Under the pieces are notes generated by a model, which saw nothing but the letters and a program-made list of their open reading frames with translations, was not told the DNA's origin and searched no databases. A program made the translations under genes and the position numbers. 64,000 bases of DNA from Pseudomonas sp. Irchel s3b2 (GTDB lineage: Bacteria; Pseudomonadota; Gammaproteobacteria; Pseudomonadales; Pseudomonadaceae), in NCBI RefSeq assembly GCF_900187445.1, contig NZ_FYEB01000001.1, positions 558,001-622,000 on the forward strand, written 5' to 3'. Below, piece by piece: positions 18,999 through 27,440 of this stretch (positions are counted from its first letter, which is position 1; each line of letters opens with the position of its first letter).

Positions 18999-19604
18999 TC
19001 AGTAGAGGCTATCCCGCACTCTCACCGGTGCTTCCCGGTCATACGTCTCGGCATCGAATTGCCCGTCGTTCAATCGCTTGTGAAATGCGCCCGCCGTCGG
19101 CAGCGCCGAGCGTTCGAGGTATTTTTCAGGGTTCCACACATCCGAACGCACCATCGCTTTCGAGCAGTGGAAATACGCCGCTTCCACCGTCACCAGCATC
19201 ACCGTACGCGCCGGTTTGCCGTTGACTGCAAAACTCTCCAGCAACCCCGGCTCGGCGCTGATCTGCGCCGTGCCGTTGACCCGCAACGTCTCGCCGATCC
19301 CCGGAATGATGAACAGCAGCGATACCCGCGAGTCGAGCACGACATTGCGCAGCGTGTCGATGCGGTTGTTGCCCGGTCGATCCGGGATTGCCAGCGTGCG
19401 CTCATCGACGATCCGCACGAAACCCGGCGTATCGCCACGCGGTGAGCCGTCCATGCCGTCGGGGCCGACCGAGCTGATAATCACCAGCGGCGAGGCGCGG
19501 ACCATCGCCTGATAGTCCTCGTTCAGAAACGGGATCTGCTTACGCACCGCGCGGTCATGGGGCAGGCCGTAGATCGCTTCCAGCGCTTCGATTGAATTCA
19601 ACAT
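18999..19604 (-). CDS. Pyridoxamine 5'-phosphate oxidase-family FMN-binding protein
   Basis: A 201-residue protein with the split-barrel flavin-binding pattern: LVIISSVGPDGMDGSPRGDTPGFVRIVDERTLAIPDRPGNNRIDTLRNV, then VSLLFIIPGIGETLRVNGTAQI and a C-terminal YFHCSKAMVRSDVWNPE. This matches the MSMEG_1061/PNPOx-like group rather than true PdxH (no PLP-site signature). It is probably an FMN- or F420-type oxidoreductase of unknown substrate. It is 18 bases downstream of a GNAT gene on the same strand, so the two are likely an operon. Confidence 0.8.
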   Translation of the reverse strand: MLNSIEALEAIYGLPHDRAVRKQIPFLNEDYQAMVRASPLVIISSVGPDGMDGSPRGDTPGFVRIVDERTLAIPDRPGNNRIDTLRNVVLDSRVSLLFIIPGIGETLRVNGTAQISAEPGLLESFAVNGKPARTVMLVTVEAAYFHCSKAMVRSDVWNPEKYLERSALPTAGAFHKRLNDGQFDAETYDREAPVRVRDSLY

Positions 19605-19622
19605 CGTTCATCCCTCTACGAA

Positions 19623-20108
19623 TCAGAAAACCAGCCCCATCCGCCGTTCGTAACCGATCCGGCCTTTGTACGCTTCGCCGCTGTCGACAAAGCCATATTT
19701 GGCATACAGCGCGATGGCCGACTCATTGTCTGCATCCACCGACAACTCCAGCCCTTTGATGTCCGGCCAGGCCTGGCGCGCAACCTCGGGCAGGGCTTGC
19801 AGGCAGGCTTTGCCATAACCTTTGCCTTGGGCGCGGCGATCGACTTGCAGGGCGTGCAGGGTGGCGCTGTGTTCGTTGGCCCAGGCCGGCAGCACTGGCG
19901 GGCGCTTGAGCAGCAAAAAGGCCACTGGAACATCCTCCACCAGCAGGGCGAAACCTTTGACGCCGGGACCGGGTTTGGACAGCAAGGTGTGCAACGCACC
20001 ATGAATGTCGCCGGAGAATTTGATTTGTTCAGCGTGGATTTCGATGGCCTCGACCTGTTGACGCTGCAGGGCGTTCAGGCTTTCGTAAGGCACGAGTCGG
20101 GCAGTCAC
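19623..20108 (-). CDS. GNAT family N-acetyltransferase
   Basis: A 161-residue single-domain GNAT enzyme. The acetyl-CoA loop is VDRRAQGKGYGKACLQAL (Q/R-x-x-G-x-G/A type), and LELSVDADNESAIALYAKYGFVDSGEAY is the typical motif B. The acceptor substrate is unknown. It is probably cotranscribed with the PNPOx-like gene that follows. Divergent from the SnoaL-YciI-ECF42 operon. Confidence 0.85.
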   Translation of the reverse strand: MTARLVPYESLNALQRQQVEAIEIHAEQIKFSGDIHGALHTLLSKPGPGVKGFALLVEDVPVAFLLLKRPPVLPAWANEHSATLHALQVDRRAQGKGYGKACLQALPEVARQAWPDIKGLELSVDADNESAIALYAKYGFVDSGEAYKGRIGYERRMGLVF

Positions 20109-20184
20109 TGGAGTGTCCTTTTTCCAACGGAAATGAGCTTCGGATTCTAGCGAGTTTGTATTCGTGGATTATTTTTATTTCGTC

Positions 20185-20211
20185 TGTCGATTTGACTGAT
20201 CGCCAGACGAC
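20185..20211 (+). promoter_or_regulatory. Candidate ECF42 sigma-dependent promoter
   Basis: TGTCGA (20185-20190), 17 bases, CGAC (20208-20211). From memory, ECF42 promoters carry TGTCGA at -35 and CGA/TC at -10. The site is 39 bases before a gene pair leading into an ECF42-type sigma gene, which suggests autoregulation. Confidence 0.6.
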
Positions 20212-20249
20212 TAAGGGTGTCTTCACACTAAAACCCACGGAGAACCATC

Positions 20250-20675
20250 ATGAATGCTCAAACACAAATCCATAACCTGATCGAGAACTACCGCCAGGCT
20301 GTTATCGCCAAAGACGTGGGCAAGGTCATGGCCCTGTATGCCGACGACATCGTCTCCTTCGATGCCGTCAAAGCCCTGCAATTCAAGGGCAAAGCGGCTT
20401 ACCGCGCGCATTGGCAGGAATGCATGGAGATGTGCCCTGGCCCGCACATTTTCGAGTTCCACGAAATCACCATCGAACCGTCGCAGGAGATCGCTTTCGC
20501 GCACTGGCTGGCGCATTGCGGCGGCACCAATGAAAAAGGTGAAACCCAGGCTTGCTGGATGCGCGTCACCGCCTGCTACCGCCAGGAAGCGGGGCTATGG
20601 CAGATCGTTCACGAACACTGGTCGGCCCCATTCGACATGACGAGCGGCGCGACCCTGTTCAACCTGGAACCCTGA
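20250..20675 (+). CDS. SnoaL-like / NTF2-fold protein
   Basis: A 141-residue protein with the NTF2-like cone fold pattern of small polyketide-cyclase/ketosteroid-isomerase relatives: IHNLIENYRQAVIAKDVGKVMALYADDIVSFDA at the start and RQEAGLWQIVHEHWSAPFDMTSG at the end. No catalytic role can be assigned. The gene follows the candidate ECF42 promoter and precedes a YciI gene and the sigma gene; such small enzymes are typical ECF42 neighbours. Start codon ATG 20250 after CGGAGAA. Confidence 0.8.
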   Translation: MNAQTQIHNLIENYRQAVIAKDVGKVMALYADDIVSFDAVKALQFKGKAAYRAHWQECMEMCPGPHIFEFHEITIEPSQEIAFAHWLAHCGGTNEKGETQACWMRVTACYRQEAGLWQIVHEHWSAPFDMTSGATLFNLEP

Positions 20676-20756
20676 TTCGTCGGGCTGTTTATCGGGAAGC
20701 AGCGCCAAAGTGCCGATCTGCGGCCATAGTTGACTCGTTCGATTCTGGAGAAGCTC

Positions 20757-21101
20757 ATGAAATATTTATGCCTGGTCTACAGCAACGAGCACGCGTTGCA
20801 TTCGCTGCCCGAAAGCCCCCACGACGCCGAGTGCATGGCCTACAGCGAGTCGATCCAGGGCAGCGGCCGGATGATCGCCGCCGAAGCGCTGGAGTCGGTG
20901 CAGACCGCGACCACCGTGCGCATGCGCAACGGCAAAATGTCGGTCACCGATGGCCCGTTCGCTGAAACCAAGGAGCAGTTGGCCGGCTTCTACCTGATCG
21001 ATGCCAAGGACCTCAATGAAGCCATCCAGGTCGCCGGCAACATTCCGGCGGCCCGGGTCGGCTGTGTTGAAGTACGCCCTGTGCGCCAGTTGAATCCCTG
21101 A
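20757..21101 (+). CDS. YciI-like (DGPF-type) protein
   Basis: A 114-residue protein beginning MKYLCLVYSNEHALHSLPES, with the DGPFAETKEQLAGFYLIDAKDLNEAI motif that names the DGPF subgroup of YCII-related proteins. It has a dimeric alpha/beta ferredoxin-like fold of uncertain enzymatic role. The start at ATG 20757 follows GGAG; a 9-residue longer in-frame start at 20730 is less likely. These genes are the standard neighbours of ECF42 sigma factors, and the sigma gene starts 3 bases after this stop. Confidence 0.88.
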   Translation: MKYLCLVYSNEHALHSLPESPHDAECMAYSESIQGSGRMIAAEALESVQTATTVRMRNGKMSVTDGPFAETKEQLAGFYLIDAKDLNEAIQVAGNIPAARVGCVEVRPVRQLNP

Positions 21102-21104
21102 GTG

Positions 21105-22340
21105 ATGGCGGACGCAGCGGTCAAGGCGCGAGTCGAGCAGGTTTACCGCGAAGACTCACGGCGGATTCTGGCGACCCTGATCCGTCTGCTCGGCGATTTC
21201 GACCTCGCCGAAGAAGCGCTGCACGAGGCGTTCTTCGTCGCGGTCGAGCGCTGGCAGCGTGATGGTGTGCCGGACAATCCGCGCACCTGGCTGGTGTCCA
21301 CCGGGCGCTTCAAGGCCATCGATGTATTACGTCGGCGCGCGCGCTTTAACGCGTCCCGACCGATGCTGATCGCACAACTGGAGGCGCTGGAACAGGCCGA
21401 CTGGAGTGACGAAGACGTGGAAGACGATCGCCTGCGGCTGATTTTCACCTGTTGTCACCCGGCACTGGCGGCGGATGCTCAAGTGCCGTTGACCCTGCGC
21501 GAAGTCTGCGACCTGACCACTGAAGAAATCGCCCGGGCCTTTCTCGCGGCGCCAGCCACCATCGCCCAGCGCATCGTGCGGGCCAAGGCCAAGATTCGTG
21601 ATGCGAAAATCCCTTACCAAGTGCCCACCCTGACGGAACTGCCCGAGCGTCTCGACAGCGTGCTGCGGGTGATTTATCTGGTGTTCAACGAAGGGTACTC
21701 GGCGTCTATCGGCAGCGAACTGACCCGCGAAGACCTGACGCGTGAAGCGATTCGTCTCGGTCGGTTGCTGATGGAGCTGTTGCCTGAACCTGAGGTGATG
21801 GGGTTGCTGGCGCTGATGCTGTTGCATGAGTCCCGGCGCCCGGCCAGGACCTCGCCCGACGGCGAGTTGATTGTGCTGGACGAACAGGATCGCTCGTTGT
21901 GGAACGCCGAGCTGATTGCCGAAGGCTGCGCACTGGTGGAGCGGGCGCTGACGACCCGGCGCTTCGGGCCTTATTGCTTGCAAGCGGCGATTGCGGCGGT
22001 GCATGCCGAAGCGCCGACGGCGCAGGAGACGGACTGGCCGCAAATTGTCGGTTTGTATGATGTGCTGCTGCGGGCCGTGCCGTCGCCGGTGATCGAACTC
22101 AACCGCGCGGCGGCGCTGGCCAAACGCGATGGCCCATTGGCCGGCTTGATGTTGATCGAAGGGATTCTGGCGCGGGGCGAGTTGCTGGATTATCACCTGG
22201 CGCACTCGGCGCGGGCAGAGTTTTACCGACAGTTGGGCAGGGTGGAGGAGGCGCGGGCGGCGTATGAACGTGCGTTGGAATTGACGCAGCAAGTGCCGGA
22301 GCGGCGGTTTATCGAGGGGCGACTTCGGGCGTTGGAGTGA
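21105..22340 (+). CDS. ECF42-type sigma factor with C-terminal helical-repeat extension
   Basis: A 411-residue sigma factor, twice the usual ECF size. Region 2 is at about 10-80 (RRILATLIRLLGDFDLAEEALHEAFFVAVERW, NPRTWLVSTGRFKAIDVLRRRAR). Region 4 is at about 110-170 (LRLIFTCCHPALAADAQVPLTLREVCDLTTEEIARAF). A C-terminal SnoaL-less, TPR-like extension follows (FNEGYSASIGSELTREDL, then ELNRAAALAKRDGPLAGL and YERALELTQQ). This architecture plus the adjacent YciI gene defines ECF42, where the extension replaces an anti-sigma factor. The start is ATG 21105 or the overlapping GTG 21102. Confidence 0.9.
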   Translation: MADAAVKARVEQVYREDSRRILATLIRLLGDFDLAEEALHEAFFVAVERWQRDGVPDNPRTWLVSTGRFKAIDVLRRRARFNASRPMLIAQLEALEQADWSDEDVEDDRLRLIFTCCHPALAADAQVPLTLREVCDLTTEEIARAFLAAPATIAQRIVRAKAKIRDAKIPYQVPTLTELPERLDSVLRVIYLVFNEGYSASIGSELTREDLTREAIRLGRLLMELLPEPEVMGLLALMLLHESRRPARTSPDGELIVLDEQDRSLWNAELIAEGCALVERALTTRRFGPYCLQAAIAAVHAEAPTAQETDWPQIVGLYDVLLRAVPSPVIELNRAAALAKRDGPLAGLMLIEGILARGELLDYHLAHSARAEFYRQLGRVEEARAAYERALELTQQVPERRFIEGRLRALE

Positions 22341-22352
22341 TGTGGTTTCACC

Positions 22353-22452
22353 GGCCCCTTCGCGGGCAAGCCTCGCTCCTACAGGATTCGTGTCGATTAC
22401 CCGATTGGGGTCAACCGGTCCTTGTAGGAGCGAGGCTTGCCCGCGAAGGGGC
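22353..22452. repeat. REPIN
   Basis: Inverted units GGCCCCTTCGCGGGCAAGCC (with CTCGCTCCTACA) and TGTAGGAGCGAGGCTTGCCC (with GCGAAGGGGCC) around a spacer of about 38 bases, in the gap between convergent ECF42 and LysR genes. Confidence 0.9.
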
Positions 22453-22465
22453 CCACAAGATCACA

Positions 22466-23320
22466 TCACTCCAGCATCTTGCTCAATAACCAGCTCCCCG
22501 CCGGCCCCGGCGGATGTAGCCGCGACCAGAGCGCATCGACATACACCGGTTTCGGCCAGCCGCGCACCTTCAGCTCCACCAACGACCCCGCCCCGAACCG
22601 CCCCACCAGCCACCGAGGCAACGGCGCCCAGCCGAACCCGCCCTGGGCCATTTCCAGCAGCATCAAGTAACTCGGCGCCGACCAGACGCGACCTTTCGCG
22701 CGGCTTTCATACGGATTGACGATCGTCGCCAGACGCAGCTCGCGGTGCTGTTGCAGCACGTCCTGATCGATTCCCTTCAGCTTCGCCAACGGGTGAGCGT
22801 GGGACACGAACAGGGCGATTTCCGTGCGCTCGTCCACCGTCGAACTGACCAGGTCTGGCGGGTAGCTGTCTTGCATCTCGGCGAAGGCGACATGCGCTCG
22901 ACCGCGTTGCACCAGTGCCACCAGGTCATCGCATTCGGCGATCAGGCATTCAAGTTCCAGGTCTGGATAACGCTGCTCGAAAGCACTGAGCGCCGCTTCA
23001 AAACGGTCGGACTGATATGTATCGGATATCGCCACGGTCAGCTTCGGTTCGACGCCTTGGGAGAGTTGGCTGGCGGTCATTTCCAGACGGCTGGTGGCGG
23101 CCAGAATCTCCTCGGCCCGCTGCAGCATGACGTGCCCGGCCGGGGTCAGGCTCGGCTTGCGACTGCTGCGGTCGAAGAGGGCAAGGTTCAGGTCGATTTC
23201 CAGGCTGGCCACTGCGGCGCTGATGGTCGACTGACTGCGACCGAGCTTGCGCGCCGCGGCGGAAAACGAGCCTTGAGTCGCCGCTTGGACAAACGCCAGC
23301 AACACTTCGTGGGAAGCCAT
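22466..23320 (-). CDS. LysR-family transcriptional regulator
   Basis: A 284-residue LTTR. The N-terminal winged HTH spans residues 5-62 (LLAFVQAATQGSFSAAARKLGRSQSTISAAVASLEIDLNLALFDRSSRKPSLTPAG). A linker helix and a periplasmic-binding-protein-like effector domain follow (VAISDTYQSDRFEAALSAFEQRYPDLELECL). It is transcribed away from the PACE transporter gene, which is the probable target; 89 bases separate the two starts. The inducer is unknown. Confidence 0.88.
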   Translation of the reverse strand: MASHEVLLAFVQAATQGSFSAAARKLGRSQSTISAAVASLEIDLNLALFDRSSRKPSLTPAGHVMLQRAEEILAATSRLEMTASQLSQGVEPKLTVAISDTYQSDRFEAALSAFEQRYPDLELECLIAECDDLVALVQRGRAHVAFAEMQDSYPPDLVSSTVDERTEIALFVSHAHPLAKLKGIDQDVLQQHRELRLATIVNPYESRAKGRVWSAPSYLMLLEMAQGGFGWAPLPRWLVGRFGAGSLVELKVRGWPKPVYVDALWSRLHPPGPAGSWLLSKMLE

Positions 23321-23409
23321 TAACTATCGCCTTTGTCGATGGTTATTGGTTATGAAGTATCGGCGTGATGACAGATCATGGCAACCATAGTCACTCAGGG
23401 AGTCTGGCC

Positions 23410-23847
23410 ATGAACGCCAACAAATCCATCACTGAACGAATTTTCCAGGCCATCGGTTTAGAACTGCTGGCGATATTGATCTGTACCCCGCTGCTGGCCT
23501 GGGTCATGGACAAACCCATGCTGGAAATGGGCGCGGTCACCATGGCCATTGCAGCCCTTGCCTTGGCCTGGAACGTGGTCTTCAACGGCGTGTTCGACCG
23601 ATTGCTCAAGCGCTTTGCCATTGTGCGTAACGCCTGGGTGCGCGTGGTGCACGCGCTGTTGTTCGAAGGCGGTCTGGTCGCGTTTGGCGTGCCATTGATT
23701 GCCTGGTGGCTGAAGGTCAGCCTGTGGCAGGCGTTCCTGCTGGACATCGGCGTACTGCTGTTTTTCCTGCCGTACACCTACGTTTATCACTGGGGCTATG
23801 ACGTGATGCGTGAGCGGCTCTTAGTGCGCAGAGCTTGCGAGGGTTAA
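23410..23847 (+). CDS. PACE-family efflux transporter
   Basis: A 145-residue inner-membrane protein with four helices forming two tandem bacterial transmembrane pair domains. The typical first helix is SITERIFQAIGLELLAILICTPLLAW with a conserved acidic residue (Glu18), and the loop NVVFNGVFDRLLKRF ends domain 1. PACE proteins (AceI-like) export chlorhexidine, other biocides or polyamine-like compounds by proton exchange. The start at ATG 23410 is preceded by AGGGAG; a longer in-frame start at 23365 lacks one. Divergent from a LysR gene, the usual arrangement. Confidence 0.88.
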   Translation: MNANKSITERIFQAIGLELLAILICTPLLAWVMDKPMLEMGAVTMAIAALALAWNVVFNGVFDRLLKRFAIVRNAWVRVVHALLFEGGLVAFGVPLIAWWLKVSLWQAFLLDIGVLLFFLPYTYVYHWGYDVMRERLLVRRACEG

Positions 23848-23856
23848 ATCCGCCTT

Positions 23857-23946
23857 TGTAGGAGCGAGGCTTGCCCGCGAAGGCGATTCCACATTCAACG
23901 ATGATTTTGACTGTTAGATCGCCTTCGCGGGCAAGCCTCGCTCCTA
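23857..23946. repeat. REPIN
   Basis: Units TGTAGGAGCGAGGCTTGCCC (with GCGAAGGCGAT) and ATCGCCTTCGCGGGCAAGCC (with TCGCTCCTA) around a spacer of about 28 bases, immediately after the PACE gene. Confidence 0.9.
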
Positions 23947-23974
23947 TCAGGGCGGGACGGTGTGATGGTCGTGA

Positions 23975-24997
23975 TCAATAATCCTGCCGCTTGCGAAACG
24001 CCCAGCGCCCGGCAATCAGGGTAAACGTCGCGACCAGCGCCACTAGAATCCAGAACCCCTCCGGATCACCGGAAAGCGGCACGCCGCCGACGTTCATGCC
24101 GAAGAAACCGGCGATGATGTTGATCGGCAGCGCCAGCACCGTGACCACGGTCAGGGTGAACAGCGTGCGGTTGCTCTGTTCGTTGAGGTTGGCGGCAATT
24201 TCTTCCTGCAACAGCTTGATCCGTTCACCGAGGGCCGTGAGGTCGTTGATGATCAGCGCAAATTCCTCGGTGGACTTGCGCAGCTCCTTGACGTCCTCCT
24301 TCTGCAACCAGTGCGGCGGGCGATTGAGCAGGCGCAGCAACGAGCCCGGCTCCAGCGCCAGCAACCGTTGCAGGCGCACCAGCACCCGGCGATTGGCGCC
24401 CAGCTCAGCCCGGTTGGTCGACAGGCGCGACGACAGCAACTCATCTTCGATCTGATCGACACTGAGGCTGGTCTTGCGCACGATCTGCGTCAGCACTTCG
24501 CCCTGATCGCGCAGCAAATGCACCAGCAGTTCCAGCGGCGAGCGAAAGCATTCACCGGCCTTCACCGAAGAGCGCAGCTTGTCCACCGAGTGCAACGGTT
24601 GCAGCCGGGCGCTGACGATCAGCCGACTGCGGGCGCAGACCCACAGCGTCGAGACGTCCGATGAAACCATGCTGCTGAGGTTGAACACCACGTCGTTGAC
24701 CACCGCCAGCAACGCCGAATCGACATGCTCGATGCGCGTTGAGCGGGAACCTTCGTGCAAGGCTTCGAAAAACTCATCGGGCAATGCCAGATGGCTTTTC
24801 ATCCAGCGCTCGCACGCGGCATGGGCCAGGTTCAGGTGCAGCCAGAGGAATTCATCACTGTCGTCCGGTTGTTGCAGGCAGTGCAGCGCCTTGGCCGAAT
24901 CGATCTCTCGGCCGCGCTCGCCGGGGCGAAAACTGAAACCGTAAAGCAGGCCGAACAGGGCGGAATCGCGATGGCGCTGGTCGATGCTGTGGTTCAT
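23975..24997 (-). CDS. zntB: CorA/ZntB-family divalent-cation transporter
   Basis: A 340-residue CorA-like pentameric channel. A cytoplasmic N-terminal domain (DSDEFLWLHLNLAHAACERWM; FFEALHEGSRSTRIEHVDSALLAVVNDV) and a long stalk helix lead to two C-terminal helices, with the GMN signature in GFFGMNVGGVPL, followed by GFWILVALVATFTLIAG. The missing MPEL loop and the sequence type place it nearer ZntB (zinc transport) than CorA. Monocistronic; 274 bases separate it from the divergent chemoreceptor gene. Confidence 0.85.
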   Translation of the reverse strand: MNHSIDQRHRDSALFGLLYGFSFRPGERGREIDSAKALHCLQQPDDSDEFLWLHLNLAHAACERWMKSHLALPDEFFEALHEGSRSTRIEHVDSALLAVVNDVVFNLSSMVSSDVSTLWVCARSRLIVSARLQPLHSVDKLRSSVKAGECFRSPLELLVHLLRDQGEVLTQIVRKTSLSVDQIEDELLSSRLSTNRAELGANRRVLVRLQRLLALEPGSLLRLLNRPPHWLQKEDVKELRKSTEEFALIINDLTALGERIKLLQEEIAANLNEQSNRTLFTLTVVTVLALPINIIAGFFGMNVGGVPLSGDPEGFWILVALVATFTLIAGRWAFRKRQDY

Positions 24998-25271
24998 GAG
25001 GTCTCGCTGGAAGGAACGCCTGTCGCGGGTTTCACAGGTTCACTTGTGCCTCATCATCGCAATGTAATTTGAAGATTTTGTGACAGTTGAATGGCGCCGG
25101 AAAATCCGCCTTCTACCGGTGGTCGGAAGGGCTCAAGAAAGTCTCTGGCCCGCCGATGTGGGTGATGTTGATCTTCCGATTCCGGTCGTGAGCCAGCGTC
25201 GCTGACAGGGATGTCCGGACATCTTGCACGCCGCTTGGGCGTGCCTTATCCCTGCCATGAGATATCACTCG

Positions 25272-26897
25272 ATGTTTTTGCAAAAATCCCTGAGAGCGCA
25301 AATCCTCGCCCTGTTGAGCGGCAGCCTGTTGGCGATGTTGCTGATCGCTTTGGCTTGCTTTCACTTTCTGTCCAGCGGTGTCCAGAGCTACGCGAACCTG
25401 ATCGAAGGTCCGTTGCACACCTCGCAATTGATCGATGAAGCCAACCTGCAATTCAAGGTGCAGGTTCAGGAGTGGAAGAACGTTCTGCTGCGCGGCAAGG
25501 AACCTGCGAACCTGGACAAATACTGGAAGCAGTTCGAGGACCGCCAGCGCGACGTGCAGGGCATCCTCGGTGAACTGGCCGGGCAGAAGGGCATCGAGCC
25601 GCAACTCAAGACCCGCATCGAACGCTTGCGTGAAGAACATCGTGTATTAGGTGCGGCCTATCAGAAGGGCCGTGATGCCTACGTCGCTGCCGGTGCCGAC
25701 CCAACGGCCGGCGACAACGCGGTCAAGGGCGTGGACCGTGCCGCCAGCGAGCAGATGAGCGAACTGGTCAGCGAACTGCGCAAGCAGGGCACCGAACAAT
25801 CGAAGCTGATCAGCGTCAGCGCCGATCAGACCGTATTGCTGGGGCTCGTGGTGATGCTGGTGTCGGGCCTGCTGATTGGCCTGTTGAGTCTATGGCTGGT
25901 CAACCGCAACCTGGTGGAGCCGATCCGTAAACTGATCGACTATGTGGCACAACTCAGCCAAGGGCGCTTCGCCGAGCGCGTGGCCAGCAGCCGTCAGGAC
26001 GAGTTGGGCAACCTGGCCAGGGCCGCCAACACCTTGCGCGATTTTCTCGCCGAAACCTTCAGCCGCTTGCAGCGCAGTGCGACGGACCTGGACAGCGCCA
26101 GCGGCGAGCTGAACTCGATTGCCGGCCTCATGGCCAGCGGCACCAACGAGCAATTCAACCGCACCGATCAGGTGGCCACGGCGATGAACGAAATGTCCGC
26201 CACCGCGCAAGAAGTCGCGCGTCACGCAGCCGACGCCGCACGTGCGGCCGACGACGCCGACCAATCCGCCCAGCAGGGTGAAAAAGTCATGCAGGGCACC
26301 ATTCACACTATCACCCAAATGCGCGGCGAAATCGCCAATACGGCCACGGTCATCCGTCGTCTGGAAGCCGACAGCGGGCGCATCGGTAAAGTGCTGGAAG
26401 TGATTCGCGGCATTGCCGAACAGACCAACCTGCTGGCGCTCAACGCCGCAATCGAAGCGGCCCGTGCTGGGGAAGCCGGGCGTGGTTTTGCGGTGGTCGC
26501 AGATGAAGTGCGCAGCCTGGCCCAGCGCACGGCAGCGTCAATCATCGAGATCAACCAGATCATTCAAACCGTGCAAACCGGTGCGGTGGACGCGGCCCAA
26601 GCCATCGAAAGCGGCCAGTCGCGCAGCGAAGAAAGCGTCGAGCAAGTGACTCAGGCCGGCGCCATGCTCGAGCGCATCACCCATGCCGTGGAAGCCATTC
26701 GCGACATGAACCGCCAGATCGCCACCGCCGCCGAAGAGCAGACTTCAGTGGCCGAAGACATCTCGCGCAACCTCACCGAAATCACCAGCATCGCCAGTAC
26801 CAACCTGGACAATGTGCAGCGCACCGAAGCGGCCAGCCACAATCTGCATGGGTTGTCGGGGCAGTTGAATGAAGTGACGGCGCGGTTGAGCGCCTAG
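25272..26897 (+). CDS. Methyl-accepting chemotaxis protein
   Basis: A 541-residue inner-membrane chemoreceptor. TM1 is at about 10-32. A periplasmic helical-bundle sensor of about 165 residues ([42 protein letters not shown]) is followed by TM2 ([24 protein letters not shown]) and a HAMP domain. The signalling domain has the hairpin tip [36 protein letters not shown]. No C-terminal CheR-docking pentapeptide is seen. The ligand is unknown. The start at ATG 25272 ([12 protein letters not shown]) is chosen because it leads directly into the basic start of TM1; ATG 25257 is also in frame. Confidence 0.9.
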   Translation: MFLQKSLRAQILALLSGSLLAMLLIALACFHFLSSGVQSYANLIEGPLHTSQLIDEANLQFKVQVQEWKNVLLRGKEPANLDKYWKQFEDRQRDVQGILGELAGQKGIEPQLKTRIERLREEHRVLGAAYQKGRDAYVAAGADPTAGDNAVKGVDRAASEQMSELVSELRKQGTEQSKLISVSADQTVLLGLVVMLVSGLLIGLLSLWLVNRNLVEPIRKLIDYVAQLSQGRFAERVASSRQDELGNLARAANTLRDFLAETFSRLQRSATDLDSASGELNSIAGLMASGTNEQFNRTDQVATAMNEMSATAQEVARHAADAARAADDADQSAQQGEKVMQGTIHTITQMRGEIANTATVIRRLEADSGRIGKVLEVIRGIAEQTNLLALNAAIEAARAGEAGRGFAVVADEVRSLAQRTAASIIEINQIIQTVQTGAVDAAQAIESGQSRSEESVEQVTQAGAMLERITHAVEAIRDMNRQIATAAEEQTSVAEDISRNLTEITSIASTNLDNVQRTEAASHNLHGLSGQLNEVTARLSA

Positions 26898-27005
26898 TGA
26901 AATGGGCTGTGTACCGATTCGGTTACCGACTCGGTATACAGTCGCTCTCAAGTTCGCGCCGTACCAGTCGATGACGGATTTAATAACTCCACATGGATAA
27001 ATCTC

Positions 27006-27440
27006 ATGGTCAGTATCAACTCCGTTTCGATCAACCAGACTGTCTCGACCTCTTCGAGCAGCGTCACGATCAGCGACAGCAGCGAAGACACCTCAGTCGC
27101 AGCGACTACCGAGACGTCCAGCGACTCCACCAAGGTTGCCGCTGGCGGTACTCCCGCGTCGAGTGACAGCAGTTCCAGCAGCAGCGAATCCGATACGGTG
27201 AAAGAGCTGCGCAAGCAGCTCGCCGAGCTGCAAAAGCAATTGCAGGAACAGCAGCAACAACTGCAAGCAGCCCAGGCCAAGCAAGACAGCGCCGAAGCCA
27301 AAGCTGCGAACGTTGCGGCGGCTCAGTCGCAAGTTGCAGCCACGTCGGCTTCGTTGCAGACGGTGACGGCGGCGTTGTTGCAGGCGTTGCAGGATGAGGG
27401 TGGCAGTACGTCGGGTTCGGTGGTCAGCACCACCGCTTAA
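27006..27440 (+). CDS. Ser/Thr-rich coiled-coil hypothetical protein (FlxA-like)
   Basis: A 144-residue low-complexity protein. Residues 1-62 are Ser/Thr/Val-rich (SDSSSSSSESD), residues 63-100 form a Gln-rich coiled coil (VKELRKQLAELQKQLQEQQQQLQAAQ), and the end is Ala/Ser-rich. It has no signal peptide or membrane segment. It resembles small FlxA-like proteins of Pseudomonas; function unknown. Its stop overlaps the stop of the convergent histidine-kinase gene by three bases. Confidence 0.6.
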   Translation: MVSINSVSINQTVSTSSSSVTISDSSEDTSVAATTETSSDSTKVAAGGTPASSDSSSSSSESDTVKELRKQLAELQKQLQEQQQQLQAAQAKQDSAEAKAANVAAAQSQVAATSASLQTVTAALLQALQDEGGSTSGSVVSTTA

